A stretch of DNA of 64,000 nucleotides. It comes from an uncultured Alphaproteobacteria bacterium. GTDB taxonomy: Bacteria; Pseudomonadota; Alphaproteobacteria; RF32; CAG-239. This document shows, piece after piece, positions 29,502 to 39,440 of this stretch. The stretch's first letter is position 1. The number at the start of each line of letters is the position of its first letter. A program made the translations under genes and the position numbers. Location: NCBI GenBank assembly GCA_949297145.1, contig CASFQO010000012.1:1-64000 (forward strand), written 5' to 3'. Below the pieces are notes generated by a model that searched no databases, was not told the DNA's origin, and worked only from the letters and a program-made list of their open reading frames with translations.

Positions 29502-30212
29502 ATGAAAAAAACTTTTAAGAGAATCCTTTTAAAACTTTCTGGTGAAGGTTTAATGGGGAAGCAGGCTTTTGGCATTGACGAAAATGTTTTGGATATGTTT
29601 GCTGAAAGTATTAAACAAGTTAGAAAAGATAAAATTGAACTTTGTATCGTTATTGGCGGGGGCAATTTTTATCGCGGCGTTAATAATACTAACAAGTGTG
29701 TCGCTCGCCCTATTGCAGACCAAGCAGGAATGATTGCAACCGTCATAAATGCCTTATTCCTTAAAAGTATTTTGGATAGTAAAGGCATTCCTTCTGAAAT
29801 ATTATCCGGTTTAAGCATTCCTCAAGTTGCGGAAACTTATTCTTATCGTTCTGCAAAAAGTTTATTAAAACAAGGGACTGTCGTTATTTTTGCAGGAGGA
29901 ACCGGAAACCCCTATTTTACAACAGATACAGGTGCAACCCTTAGAGCCTTAGAAACTGAGTGCGATGCTTTGTTTAAGGCCACTCAGGTAGATGGCGTTT
30001 ATGACAGCGACCCTAAAAAGAATCCGAATGCCGTGCGTTATGCAACAGTTTCTTATGACGACGTTATTACCAAAGAACTAAAAGTTATGGATATGACAGC
30101 TATTTCCATGGCAAGAGAAAATAAACTTCCAATTGTTGTGTTTAAACAAGTTGACAAGAACTCTTTAATTGATGCAATAAAAGGAAAAGGAAATTATACA
30201 ATTATAAAATAA
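29502..30212 (+). CDS. pyrH: UMP kinase
   Basis: Amino-acid-kinase-fold UMP kinase (236 aa) giving UDP for RNA, peptidoglycan and LPS precursors. Motifs: ILLKLSGEGLMG, VIGGGNFYRG and FAGGTGNPYFTTDT with the nucleotide loop. Strong GGGGAG site. First gene of a long envelope operon reaching fabZ. Confidence 0.97.
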   Translation: MKKTFKRILLKLSGEGLMGKQAFGIDENVLDMFAESIKQVRKDKIELCIVIGGGNFYRGVNNTNKCVARPIADQAGMIATVINALFLKSILDSKGIPSEILSGLSIPQVAETYSYRSAKSLLKQGTVVIFAGGTGNPYFTTDTGATLRALETECDALFKATQVDGVYDSDPKKNPNAVRYATVSYDDVITKELKVMDMTAISMARENKLPIVVFKQVDKNSLIDAIKGKGNYTIIK

Positions 30213-30229
30213 CCAAAAGAGAGGTACCA

Positions 30230-30793
30230 ATGACCGATTTTAATGAAATAAAAAAAGATACAGCCGAGCGTATGGAAAAAACGCTTGAAACTTTGCGTGG
30301 CGATTTTGGAGGCTTACGCGCCGGAAGAGCTCACGCAAGTTTGTTAGATAATGTTATGATAGAAGCTTATGGGAATTTAACTCCTATTGCCCAGGTTGGT
30401 ACAATTAGTGTTCCAGATGCAAGAACTCTTTCTATCAGCGTATGGGATAAAAGTTTAGCTAAAGCTGTTGAGAAAGCATTAAGAGAATCGGACTTAGGAT
30501 TAAACCCTGTTTCTGACGGTCAACTTATCCGTATTCCAATTCCACCACTTTCTGAAGAAAGAAGAAAAGAACTTGTTAAGGTGGCCGGTAAATATGCAGA
30601 ACAAACTAAAGTTGCTATCCGCAATATTCGCCGTGATGCTTTGGATGATGTTAAGAAGTTGAAAAAAGATAATCTCATTTCTGAAGATGATGAAAAGAGA
30701 TATGGAAATGAAATCCAGAAAATGACTGACGATTCAATCAAAAAAATTGATGAGATGTTAGCTCAAAAAGAGAAAGATATTTTGCAAGTATAA
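30230..30793 (+). CDS. frr: Ribosome recycling factor
   Basis: Splits post-termination ribosomes together with EF-G (187 aa, full length). The three-helix-bundle tRNA mimic shows GLRAGRAHASLLD, VSVPDARTL-like ISVPDARTLSI and IRNIRRDALDDVKKL. GAGAGG precedes the ATG. It sits 17 bases after pyrH, as in most proteobacteria. Confidence 0.97.
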   Translation: MTDFNEIKKDTAERMEKTLETLRGDFGGLRAGRAHASLLDNVMIEAYGNLTPIAQVGTISVPDARTLSISVWDKSLAKAVEKALRESDLGLNPVSDGQLIRIPIPPLSEERRKELVKVAGKYAEQTKVAIRNIRRDALDDVKKLKKDNLISEDDEKRYGNEIQKMTDDSIKKIDEMLAQKEKDILQV

Positions 30794-30797
30794 GACT

Positions 30798-31505
30798 ATG
30801 GACACGACAAATATTTGTAATCATATTGCCATTATTATGGATGGAAATGGTCGTTGGGCCAAAAAAAGAGGAATGCCTCGGACATACGGACATAAAAAAG
30901 GCGCTGAAAATGTTGTAAAGATTACACGTTCTATGAAGGAATCCGGTGTTAAATATTTGACATTATACGCCTTTTCTACGGAAAACTGGCAGCGCTCTAA
31001 AGATGAAGTGGATGCTTTAATGCAGTTGCTTAACGAGTATCTGGATAAAGAGCTTAAAGAGATTATGGAAAATAATGTTCGCATTATTTTTATCGGTGAA
31101 AGATATATGCTTTCCGAAGATATTCAAAAAAAGATGCTTTATCTGGAGCAAGAATCAGCAAAGAATACTGATTTAACACTTTGTATCGCCCTTTCTTATG
31201 GCTCAAGGCAAGAAATCTTATCCGCCGTTAAGAGTATCGCAACTAAAGTCAAAAACGACGAATTAAAAGTTGAAGATATAACTCAAGAAAGCTTTTCTAA
31301 TGAACTCTATACTAAGGGCATTCCAGATCCGGACATTTTAATTCGTACCAGCGGGGAACAAAGGATTAGCAATTATTTGTTGTGGCAAATAGCTTATACA
31401 GAGCTGTTTTTCACAAATACTTTATGGCCAGATTTTGGCAAAGATGAATTATGGGACATTATTAAAAAATTTTCTTCTAGGGAGAGAAGATATGGCAAAA
31501 ACTGA
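30798..31505 (+). CDS. uppS: Undecaprenyl diphosphate synthase
   Basis: cis-Prenyltransferase (235 aa) producing the C55 lipid carrier for peptidoglycan and for the polyprenyl-linked sugars used by operons such as 11.6-15.3 kb. Motif HIAIIMDGNGRWAKKRG with the catalytic Asp, YAFSTENWQRS and the C-terminal PDILIRTSGEQRISNYLLWQ are intact. Its end overlaps cdsA by 14 bases. The ribosome site is weak, so translation may be coupled to frr, four bases upstream. Confidence 0.97.
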   Translation: MDTTNICNHIAIIMDGNGRWAKKRGMPRTYGHKKGAENVVKITRSMKESGVKYLTLYAFSTENWQRSKDEVDALMQLLNEYLDKELKEIMENNVRIIFIGERYMLSEDIQKKMLYLEQESAKNTDLTLCIALSYGSRQEILSAVKSIATKVKNDELKVEDITQESFSNELYTKGIPDPDILIRTSGEQRISNYLLWQIAYTELFFTNTLWPDFGKDELWDIIKKFSSRERRYGKN

Positions 31506-32334
31506 ATTTACATCGTTACAAAAAAGAATACTGACATCTCTTGTTATGATTCCGGTAGTTATCGGAGCATTGCATTCCGGTCACCCGTATATTGATATTT
31601 TAGTATTTCTAGTTGGCTCTTTATTATCTTGGGAATGGGCTTCTATGGTTCCTAATAAGAAGAGTAGCGTTTATGTTGCAAGCTATATCTTTGCTTTAGG
31701 TTGCTCTCTATTTGTTTTTAATCGGTGGGTTTTGCTTTCAGCCATCATTTTAACAACGCTTTTTGTTTATCTTAAAGCCAAAGGCGAAGAGCATAGAAGG
31801 TTGTTAACTCTGGGCGTTCCATATATTTCTATCGGCGTTGGTGCTTTATATTGGATTTATTATCTTTTTGATGCATTCGGAAGTATCCCCGGTGAAAAGG
31901 GCAGTTTCGTTATGACGCTATGGTTCATTTTAATGGTCTGGGGTGTTGATATTGGCGGATTTATTGTCGGTTCTTCTTTAAAAGGGCCGAAATTAGCCCC
32001 CAAAATCAGTCCTAACAAAACGTGGTCAGGTTTAATCGGCGGAGTTATTTTATCTGTTGCGGTTAGTTTTATTTATATGTTTTGCATTAAAAATATTTTT
32101 GACTTGCCTATGCCTTTAAGCGAACAACTTAAATTTGCACAATTTGGAGCACTCATTGCCATTATTGCTCAAATTGGCGATCTTATCGAATCCGCCATTA
32201 AGAGACATCTTGGTGTTAAAGACAGCAGTGCTTTAATTCCCGGTCACGGCGGTATATTTGATAGAATTGACGGACTAATTTTTGCAGCGCCTATTGTTTA
32301 CTGCTTATTTGCTTTAATTTCATTTAATTACTAA
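31492..32334 (+). CDS. cdsA: Phosphatidate cytidylyltransferase
   Basis: Membrane enzyme (280 aa, about eight helices) making CDP-diacylglycerol for phospholipids. The C-terminal signature begins at KISPNKTWSG and ends in KRHLGVKDSSALIPGHGG with the FDRIDG motif. The start at 31492 is chosen from GGGAGAGAAG upstream; the open frame extends into uppS. In many alphaproteobacteria dxr follows; here rseP does. Confidence 0.96.
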   Translation: MAKTEFTSLQKRILTSLVMIPVVIGALHSGHPYIDILVFLVGSLLSWEWASMVPNKKSSVYVASYIFALGCSLFVFNRWVLLSAIILTTLFVYLKAKGEEHRRLLTLGVPYISIGVGALYWIYYLFDAFGSIPGEKGSFVMTLWFILMVWGVDIGGFIVGSSLKGPKLAPKISPNKTWSGLIGGVILSVAVSFIYMFCIKNIFDLPMPLSEQLKFAQFGALIAIIAQIGDLIESAIKRHLGVKDSSALIPGHGGIFDRIDGLIFAAPIVYCLFALISFNY

Positions 32335-32347
32335 GGAATAAAAGATT

Positions 32348-33484
32348 ATGGAGTGGTTGTTAAATATTATCCATTACGTCGTTCCTTTTCTTATCTTGCT
32401 CGGCGTATTGGTTTTTGTGCATGAGTTTGGACATTTTATTATTGCCAGATGGACAGGAGTCAGCGTTAGCGCCTTTTCTATTGGATTTGGAAAAGAACTT
32501 TGGAGCAGAACAGATAAAAAAGGAACGGTATGGAAAATTTCAGCTATTCCTCTCGGAGGATATTGTCAATTTTTAGGAGATGCAGACGAATCTTCTTCTA
32601 CATCAGAGGTTGATTTGAGCAAATATTCCGAAGAGGAACAAAAACATTTGTTTGCGACGCAGTCTCCCTACAAAAAATTAGCTATTTCCGTGGCAGGACC
32701 TTTGTTTAATTATCTTTTTGCGTTCATTACCTTTTTTGGCTTGTTTTATTTTGTCGGCAGCTATGATATACCTCCGGTTGTTTCCGATGTTATAAAAGAT
32801 AGTCCAGCACAAGCAGCGGGAATTATGAAGGATGATAAGATTTTAGAAATTAACGGTAAAAAAGTTAATGACTGGTCTGATATTAACAAAGAAATCAGCA
32901 TTGCTATTGATAGCGTTGATTTAAAAATTGAAAGAAAAGGTGAAACTATTGCTCTGCATGTTCCTTTGGTTGAAATGGACTACGCCTTTGATGAGACGGA
33001 AAAACCTATTAAACGCAGAATGATCGGAATTAAAGGAGAAACGAAACAATTTAAAATTGTGAAAGATAATTTTCAATTTCTCCCTTCCTTAAAAAAAGCT
33101 GCCGAAGAAGTCTACAATATTACGGATATGACTTTGCGCGGTGTGGGGCAAATGATTATGGGGGAACGCTCCGGTGAAGATGTTGGTGGAATTATTCGTA
33201 TTGCGGAAATGTCCGGTGACATTTCAAAAACTCGAGGTGTATTGGATTTCTTATATTTCATGGCGTTACTTTCTATCAATTTGGGACTTATCAACTTATT
33301 CCCAATCCCTGTATTAGATGGTGGACATGTTGTAATTTATCTGTTAGAAATAGTTTCAAGGCGCGAGCTTAATACTAAAATAAGAGATGGTTTATTTAAA
33401 ATCGGTCTGGGCTTTATCCTGTTTTTAATGGTATTTGCTACCTGGAATGATATAAGACACCTCTTAACACGTTGGTTTTATTAA
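32348..33484 (+). CDS. rseP: RseP-like site-2 metalloprotease
   Basis: Intramembrane zinc protease (378 aa) that cuts anti-sigma factors and leftover signal peptides. HEFGH (H25-H29) in the first helix and the LDGGH motif near the C-terminus give the zinc site. One PDZ domain is visible (around PPVVSDVIKDSPAQAAG), where E. coli RseP has two. No rseA or rpoE nearby. AAGGAA precedes the ATG. Confidence 0.95.
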   Translation: MEWLLNIIHYVVPFLILLGVLVFVHEFGHFIIARWTGVSVSAFSIGFGKELWSRTDKKGTVWKISAIPLGGYCQFLGDADESSSTSEVDLSKYSEEEQKHLFATQSPYKKLAISVAGPLFNYLFAFITFFGLFYFVGSYDIPPVVSDVIKDSPAQAAGIMKDDKILEINGKKVNDWSDINKEISIAIDSVDLKIERKGETIALHVPLVEMDYAFDETEKPIKRRMIGIKGETKQFKIVKDNFQFLPSLKKAAEEVYNITDMTLRGVGQMIMGERSGEDVGGIIRIAEMSGDISKTRGVLDFLYFMALLSINLGLINLFPIPVLDGGHVVIYLLEIVSRRELNTKIRDGLFKIGLGFILFLMVFATWNDIRHLLTRWFY

Positions 33485-33500
33485 TTTGAAGGATGAAAAA

Positions 33501-35753
33501 ATGAAGCTTAAATTAGCGGGGATTTCGTTATTGACTTTAGCTATTTGCTCAAATGCGATGGCTCAAAGTGTTATCAAAAATATTAACATTAACGGACTAC
33601 AACGTGTTGAGCGTGAAACGGCTTTGTCTTATGCTGGAATTGACACCAATAAACAGATTTCATCCGAAGAGCTCAATCAGGCTCTAAAAAGACTTTATGA
33701 TACCGGCTTATTTAGCGATGTCAGCTTTGATACCAAGGGCGATACCTTAGTTATCAATGTTAAAGAGAATCCTGTTATTGGGATTATGGCTTTTGACGGT
33801 AATGATAAGATTGATGATAAAATTTTGGAATCAGAAGTTCAATCTACTTCTCGCTCTGTATTTAGCAAAACAAAAGTTCAACAAGATGTTCAGAGAATCC
33901 TTGAAGTTTATAAAAGAGCCGGTCGCTATGGTGTTTCTGTGGAGCCGAAAATTATTAAAAAGTCAGAGAATCGCGTCGATTTGATTTTTGAAATCGAGGA
34001 AGGCCCAGAAGCTAAAATTGATACGATTAACTTTATCGGCAACAAGCACTACACAGGTGATGATTTGCAAAATGAAATTATGAGCAAAGAAAGCCGCTGG
34101 TATAGATTGTTTTCTAGTGCAGAAAATTTTGACCGCGAAAAGATGAACTATGACCAAGAATTGTTGAGACGCTTTTATAATCGTCATGGTTATGCAGATT
34201 TTGCTGTTGTATCGGCTATTGCAGAGTTATCACGCGATAAAACATCCTTTATCTTAACCTTTACCATCGATGAAGGTAAGCGCTATAAAGTTAACGATAT
34301 TCAGATCAAATCTTCTGTTCCGGATATTGATGCCAATATGTGGTATAAATATGTTACATTTAAGACAGATACTTGGTATAATTCCGATGAAATAGAAAAA
34401 ACAGTTAATGCTTTAACAGAAGAATTGTCTCGTAAAGGTTTCGTTTTTGTTGAGGTTGTTCCGAATATTTATAAAGACCGTGAAAGCGGTAAATTAAGCG
34501 TTGTATTTGATATTAAAGAAAATGCAAAAGTCTTTGTTAACAGAATTAACATTACTGGCAACACAAGAACTCTTGATGAAGTTATCAGACGTGAATTCCG
34601 CATCTCTGAAGGAAACGTATTTAATGTTGCAAAAATTAGAGAATCCAGAAGAAACGTTGAACGTTTGAATTATTTCAGCAAGGTTGATATTGATACGCAA
34701 CGTGTTGATTATGATAAAGCAGACATTAATGTTAATGTTGAAGAAAAGTCTACCGGTTACTTTAATGTTGGTGTCGGATACTCTACGGTTAACGGAGCAT
34801 TAATCCGTGCGGGTATTACAGAAAACAACTTCCTTGGCAAAGGACAGCAGGTTAGCTTGAATGCCGGCGTTTCACAACGTTCTACCGACTATAGTTTCAG
34901 CTTTACAGAACCGTATTTCTTAGACCGTCGTTTAAGCGCAGGTACGGATTTGTTCTACCAGACAGAAGATTATCAGGATGAAAGTAACTATGATATGGAT
35001 ACCATGGGTGGTAGAATTAGATTTGGTTGGGATTATACGGATGATTTGAGCCAATATGTTCGTTACACCTTAAAGCAGGATAAGATTAAAAACGTTAGCA
35101 GCGCTTCTAAATACATTAAAGAAGAAGAGGGCGACGCTATAGACTCCGTTATCGGACAGACTATCGTTTATGATAAGAGAGATAATATTCTTAAACCACG
35201 TGAAGGTTATTACTTATCTTTCGGTAACGATGTTTCCGGCTTGGGCGGTGATGATAAGTATTTGAAATTTGATGCAAAGGCATATAAGTTCTATACACTT
35301 AATGATTATTACACCTTTAAGTTCTTCATCAACGGTGGTTATATTGCCGGATATGGTGGGGAAGATGTTCGTCTTGCTCAAAGATATTTCTTAGGCGGCA
35401 ATACAATGCGCGGTTTTGAAACTGGCGGTATCAGCGCACGAGATAAAGTTACAAAAGACGCCTTGGGCGGTAACTGGATGCTGTACGGTGGTGCTGAGTT
35501 AGCTTTCCCGATGGGATTGGATGAACTTGGAATCCGCGGACGTACCTTTGTTGATATCGGTACAACAGGTAAGCCTGATAATATTAACACAAACGATGTT
35601 GACTACTCTTCAAGTCCTCGTGTGGCTATCGGTTTCGGTTTTGAATGGACTTCTCCAATGGGTAAGATTGATATTGACTTCGGCTTCCCGATTGTTAAAG
35701 AAGACTACGATGAAACAGAAGTATTCCGTTTGAACTTCGGTACAAGTTTGTAA
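33501..35753 (+). CDS. bamA: Outer membrane assembly protein BamA
   Basis: Omp85 insertase for beta-barrel proteins (750 aa). Signal peptide about residues 1-22 ending AMA, then five POTRA domains (about 23-420) and a C-terminal 16-strand barrel with the lid-lock motif region [12 protein letters not shown]. The last residue is Leu after FGTS, slightly different from the usual terminal Phe. The start at 33501 follows AAGGA; a TTG five codons earlier is less likely. Confidence 0.96.
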   Translation: MKLKLAGISLLTLAICSNAMAQSVIKNININGLQRVERETALSYAGIDTNKQISSEELNQALKRLYDTGLFSDVSFDTKGDTLVINVKENPVIGIMAFDGNDKIDDKILESEVQSTSRSVFSKTKVQQDVQRILEVYKRAGRYGVSVEPKIIKKSENRVDLIFEIEEGPEAKIDTINFIGNKHYTGDDLQNEIMSKESRWYRLFSSAENFDREKMNYDQELLRRFYNRHGYADFAVVSAIAELSRDKTSFILTFTIDEGKRYKVNDIQIKSSVPDIDANMWYKYVTFKTDTWYNSDEIEKTVNALTEELSRKGFVFVEVVPNIYKDRESGKLSVVFDIKENAKVFVNRINITGNTRTLDEVIRREFRISEGNVFNVAKIRESRRNVERLNYFSKVDIDTQRVDYDKADINVNVEEKSTGYFNVGVGYSTVNGALIRAGITENNFLGKGQQVSLNAGVSQRSTDYSFSFTEPYFLDRRLSAGTDLFYQTEDYQDESNYDMDTMGGRIRFGWDYTDDLSQYVRYTLKQDKIKNVSSASKYIKEEEGDAIDSVIGQTIVYDKRDNILKPREGYYLSFGNDVSGLGGDDKYLKFDAKAYKFYTLNDYYTFKFFINGGYIAGYGGEDVRLAQRYFLGGNTMRGFETGGISARDKVTKDALGGNWMLYGGAELAFPMGLDELGIRGRTFVDIGTTGKPDNINTNDVDYSSSPRVAIGFGFEWTSPMGKIDIDFGFPIVKEDYDETEVFRLNFGTSL

Positions 35754-35772
35754 TTTTACAGAGGATTTTAAG

Positions 35773-36786
35773 ATGGTTGATACTGTGTTTTATAAGCATA
35801 ACGGACCAAAGACAATTAAAGAAATTGCAACGATTGCTGATGCCGTTTTGGTGACAGAAGGAAAAGAAAAAGAGCAGATAGAAAATGTCTGCTCTATCAA
35901 CTCTGCCGGGAATAACGACCTTTGTTTCTTTTATGATAAAAAAAACAAGGCAAAGGCAGCTCAAATTAAGGCGAAAGCTTGCATTACGACTGAGGAGCTC
36001 GCTCGTTTTATTCCGGAAGGGGTGATTGTTTTAACGTGTACAAATCCGAAATTATCTTTTATCAAGTTGGTTAGTAGTTTTTATGCTGAAAATAAACCGG
36101 CTCCGCGAATTTCTCCTAATGCAACAATTTCCGGTTCAGCTAAAATCGGTAAAAATTGTTCCATTGCTGCAGGCGTTGTTATTGAAGATGATGTCGTTAT
36201 CGGAGATAATTGTGTTATTGAGCCGAATGTTGTTATTGCTCATGGTTGCAAAATTGGTAACAACTGCCGAATCGGCAACAATGCGAGCATTGCTTATTGC
36301 TTGATGGGAAATGACTGCTACATCTATACAGGTGCTAGAATCGGGCAAGATGGTTTTGGTTTCTCGGTTGTTAATGGACAACACAAGCGTATTCCGCAAA
36401 TCGGGCGCGTTATTATCGGTAATGACGTTGAAATTGGAGCTAATACTTGTGTTGACAGAGGTGCTCTGGACGATACGATTATCGGGGATGGGTGCCGCGT
36501 TGATAATTTGGTTCAAATTGCTCACAACGATAAAATCGGGAAGTACTGTATTCTTGTTTCACAAACAGGTATCGCAGGTAGTTGTACATTTGGAGATTAT
36601 GTTGTTTGCGGCGGACAGACCGGCTTTGCAGATCATTTAATCGTCGGTAGCGGCGCTCAGGTTGGCGCTCAATCCGGTGTTATGCGTGATATTGAGCCCG
36701 GTGCTATTGTTATGGGAACACCGACTGTTCCGTTCAAAGATTTTATGCGCCAAGTTGCGTTTTTACAAAAAAATAGTAAAAAATAA
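35773..36786 (+). CDS. lpxD: UDP-3-O-acyl-glucosamine N-acyltransferase
   Basis: Third step of lipid A synthesis: N-acylation of UDP-3-O-acyl-glucosamine from acyl-ACP. The 337-aa protein has the N-terminal uridine-binding domain and a long left-handed beta helix of hexapeptide repeats (from about residue 100), with the catalytic His in [10 protein letters not shown]. Its presence shows the cell makes lipid A. AGAGGA precedes the ATG. Confidence 0.97.
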   Translation: MVDTVFYKHNGPKTIKEIATIADAVLVTEGKEKEQIENVCSINSAGNNDLCFFYDKKNKAKAAQIKAKACITTEELARFIPEGVIVLTCTNPKLSFIKLVSSFYAENKPAPRISPNATISGSAKIGKNCSIAAGVVIEDDVVIGDNCVIEPNVVIAHGCKIGNNCRIGNNASIAYCLMGNDCYIYTGARIGQDGFGFSVVNGQHKRIPQIGRVIIGNDVEIGANTCVDRGALDDTIIGDGCRVDNLVQIAHNDKIGKYCILVSQTGIAGSCTFGDYVVCGGQTGFADHLIVGSGAQVGAQSGVMRDIEPGAIVMGTPTVPFKDFMRQVAFLQKNSKK

Positions 36787-36801
36787 AATAGGAGACTTGT
36801 T

Positions 36802-37254
36802 ATGGCTGAAGATGTAAAAATTTATCCAATTGAAGAAATTATGAAAATGCTTCCTCACCGTTATCCTTTCTTGTTGGTTGATCGTTTGGAAGTTGAAGTT
36901 CCTGGCGAAAAAGGTGTTGGTATTAAAAACGTTACTATGAATGAGGAATTTTTCCAAGGACATTTTCCAGGAAATCCGGTTATGCCTGGTGTTCTTCAAA
37001 TTGAAGCTATGGCTCAAACTGCAGGTGCTGTTGTTATTTCTCAAGACGAAAACTATGCTGCTTCTAAGCGTAATGTGCTTTTTATGGCTGTTGACGGTGT
37101 TAAATTCAGAAAGCAAGTTAAACCTGGTGATCAACTGAGAATGCATGTTGAAAAAGTTAAAGCCCGCAGAAATATTTTTGTATTCAAAGGCACTTGTATG
37201 GTTGACGGACAAGTTGCTTCTGAAGCTGAGCTTACGGCGATGATTCTTGAATAA
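36802..37254 (+). CDS. fabZ: 3-hydroxyacyl-ACP dehydratase FabZ
   Basis: Hot-dog-fold dehydratase of fatty-acid elongation (150 aa). Catalytic His in PHRYPFLLVDR and Glu in PGVLQIEAMAQ are present, with the GHFPGNPVMPG motif. TAGGAG precedes the ATG. The usual followers lpxA, lpxI and lpxB are missing: a terminator closes the operon. Confidence 0.97.
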   Translation: MAEDVKIYPIEEIMKMLPHRYPFLLVDRLEVEVPGEKGVGIKNVTMNEEFFQGHFPGNPVMPGVLQIEAMAQTAGAVVISQDENYAASKRNVLFMAVDGVKFRKQVKPGDQLRMHVEKVKARRNIFVFKGTCMVDGQVASEAELTAMILE

Positions 37255-37281
37255 ATTTATTATTCCATTGATTTAAAGTTG

Positions 37282-37321
37282 AAAAAATTAGAGATAGGAT
37301 TTATCTTATCTCTAATTTTTT
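37282..37321 (+). terminator. Terminator between fabZ and sufS
   Basis: A/T-rich stem of about 15 bp (AAATTAGAGATA with TATCTCTAATTT, one G-T pair) followed by a T-run. It separates the envelope operon from the SUF genes. Confidence 0.8.
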
Positions 37322-37331
37322 GAGGTGTAAA

Positions 37332-38546
37332 ATGTTTGATGCTCATATTGTCAGAAAAGATTTTCCTATTCTAAACCGCTTGATTGACGGTAATAAGAAT
37401 ATTTATATGGATACAGCGGCTTCTGCTCAAAAGCCATTTGTACTGATGCAAAAGTTAGAAAAAGCCTATATGGAAGAATATGCTAATGTTCATCGTGGCA
37501 GTTACTGGCTTTCAGAAGTCGCTACAGAAAATTATGAACAAGCAAGAAAAATTGCTGCAAAATTTATAAACGCAAGTTCTCCTGATTCTGTCATTTTCAC
37601 CAGAAGTGCGACAGAGGGTATCAATTTAGTTGCGGCAACATATGGATTAGAAAATCTTCACGAAGGGGATGAAATTCTTCTATCACGTGCCGAGCACCAT
37701 GCAAATCTTGTAACCTGGCAGCAAACGGCCTTAAAAACAGGCGCTAGAGTTGTTTATTTTGATTTGGGTGAAGATGGAAGCTTTATATGGGAGAACTTTG
37801 AAAAAGCTCTATCCAAGCACACTAAAATTGTTGCCGTGACAGCTATGTCTAATGTTTTGGGCACGATATTCCCTGTTGAAAAAATTTGCACTGCAGCACA
37901 TAAAATCGGAGCAAAAGTTCTTATTGATGCTTGTCAGTTTGCCGTGCACAAAAAAATTGATGTTCAAAAATTTGATTGCGACTTTTTAGCTTTTTCCGGG
38001 CACAAGGTCTATGGGCCAACAGGTATTGGTGTTTTATACGGCAAATATGATTTGCTTAAAGAAATGCCTCCTTACCAATATGGCGGTGATATGATTGAAA
38101 ATGTTAGCTATGAGATGACGACGTTTACACTTCCGCCGGCACGATTTGAAGCTGGAACCCCTGCCATTGTTCAAGCAATTGGGTTAGGTGCTTCTCTTGA
38201 ATATATGATGCAATTTGATTTTAATGAAATTGAAAAGTATGAAGAGGAGTTGATTAAATATACGACCAAGCAATTACTTGATATTGATGGATTAAAACTG
38301 TTTGGTACTGCAAACGAAAAAGGTGGTGTATTTTCTTTTGCCATAGAAGGAATACATCCGCAAGATTTGGCTTTTATTTTAGCTAAGGAGGGTGTTGCTA
38401 TTCGTACCGGGCATTTTTGCGCGCAACCGCTTGTTAATGCTTTAGGTTATAATTCGCTTGCACGAGCTTCTCTGGGAATTTATACAACAAAAGAAGATAT
38501 TGATGATTTTATAACAGCTTTGCGGAAAGCAAAGGACTTTTTTTGA
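37332..38546 (+). CDS. sufS: Cysteine desulfurase SufS
   Basis: PLP enzyme (404 aa) that takes sulfur from cysteine for Fe-S assembly. PLP Lys is K225 in FSGHKVYGPTG, and the mobile-loop catalytic Cys is in RTGHFCAQP near residue 365. The short loop marks it as group II (SufS/CsdA), which needs SufE. The start at 37332 has GAGG upstream; an in-frame TTG four codons earlier overlaps the terminator. It heads sufS-sufT-sufE-sucC-sucD-comF. Confidence 0.96.
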   Translation: MFDAHIVRKDFPILNRLIDGNKNIYMDTAASAQKPFVLMQKLEKAYMEEYANVHRGSYWLSEVATENYEQARKIAAKFINASSPDSVIFTRSATEGINLVAATYGLENLHEGDEILLSRAEHHANLVTWQQTALKTGARVVYFDLGEDGSFIWENFEKALSKHTKIVAVTAMSNVLGTIFPVEKICTAAHKIGAKVLIDACQFAVHKKIDVQKFDCDFLAFSGHKVYGPTGIGVLYGKYDLLKEMPPYQYGGDMIENVSYEMTTFTLPPARFEAGTPAIVQAIGLGASLEYMMQFDFNEIEKYEEELIKYTTKQLLDIDGLKLFGTANEKGGVFSFAIEGIHPQDLAFILAKEGVAIRTGHFCAQPLVNALGYNSLARASLGIYTTKEDIDDFITALRKAKDFF

Positions 38547-38556
38547 ACGAGAAATA

Positions 38557-38985
38557 ATGACTGATACAGAAAATAATGAAATAGTTGATGAAAATGAAGC
38601 GCAACTGCTCAATGCTATGAGTGTTGACGAGTTGCCTGTCTATAAAGCTTTTGCCGGCAAAGAATTAGATTCATCCTCAAAAAAAGCGAAAATGTTTGAT
38701 ATTGTAGAGGCAATCAAGACTGTTTGTGATCCGGAAATTCCCATTAACGTTTATGATTTAGGATTAATCTATAAAATTAACCAAGAAGACAATGGTAACC
38801 TCCATATAGATATGTCTTTAACAGCGCCCGGTTGTCCGGTTGCCGGCGTATTACCGCAACAGGTTGCAGATGCCGCCGCAAGCGTTGAAGGGGTTGGGAA
38901 AGTTGAAGTTGAAGTTGTATGGGAGCCTGCTTGGTCTTTAGAAAGATTAAGCGATGAAGCTCGGATGATGCTAGAAATGATTTGA
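38557..38985 (+). CDS. sufT: SufT-like MIP18/DUF59 protein
   Basis: Small Fe-S maturation factor (142 aa) with an acidic N-terminal extension and a DUF59/MIP18 domain: CDPEIPINVYDLGLIY, and the conserved TAPGCPVAGVLP containing the reactive Cys. SufT helps mature Fe-S proteins under high demand. It lies between sufS and sufE, 10 bases after sufS. Confidence 0.92.
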   Translation: MTDTENNEIVDENEAQLLNAMSVDELPVYKAFAGKELDSSSKKAKMFDIVEAIKTVCDPEIPINVYDLGLIYKINQEDNGNLHIDMSLTAPGCPVAGVLPQQVADAAASVEGVGKVEVEVVWEPAWSLERLSDEARMMLEMI

Positions 38986-38993
38986 GGTTGGTT

Positions 38994-39440
38994 ATGAGTA
39001 TTGAAAATTTAATAGATGATTTTTCTTTTTTAGATAATTGGGAAGACAAATACAGATATCTTATTGAACTCGGAAATCAGCTGCCTCATTTTGATGACAC
39101 TCAAAAAATTGATCAATGGAAAATTTCCGGATGTCAATCTCAAGTATGGATCATTCCTCACTTTTCTAACTCTACTCTATCCTTTCAAGGAGATAGCGAT
39201 GCTATTATTGTGCGCGGTATCATTGCTGTGGTTTTAGAAATCTTCAATGATAAATCTGCACAAGAAATTTTAGATATTGATGTTGAAGAAATTTTTGATA
39301 AAATGGGGTTGCGGGAACATATTACCCCTAATCGACGGAGTGGTATGCTCTCTATGGTTGATAAAATTAAATTCTATGCCAAAGAGTCATTAGAGGGCAA
39401 GCATGAACATTCACGAGTACCAAGCGAAGAAAATCTTTAA
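38994..39440 (+). CDS. sufE: Sulfur acceptor protein SufE
   Basis: Accepts persulfide from SufS and passes it to the SufBCD scaffold. The acceptor Cys is C47 in KISGCQSQVWI. Start at 38994 with GAGG eight bases upstream. The last 38 bases overlap the start of sucC, so the final residues, HEHSRVPSEENL, are written in a region that also encodes the SucC N-terminus. Length 148 aa is slightly above E. coli SufE. Confidence 0.94.
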   Translation: MSIENLIDDFSFLDNWEDKYRYLIELGNQLPHFDDTQKIDQWKISGCQSQVWIIPHFSNSTLSFQGDSDAIIVRGIIAVVLEIFNDKSAQEILDIDVEEIFDKMGLREHITPNRRSGMLSMVDKIKFYAKESLEGKHEHSRVPSEENL

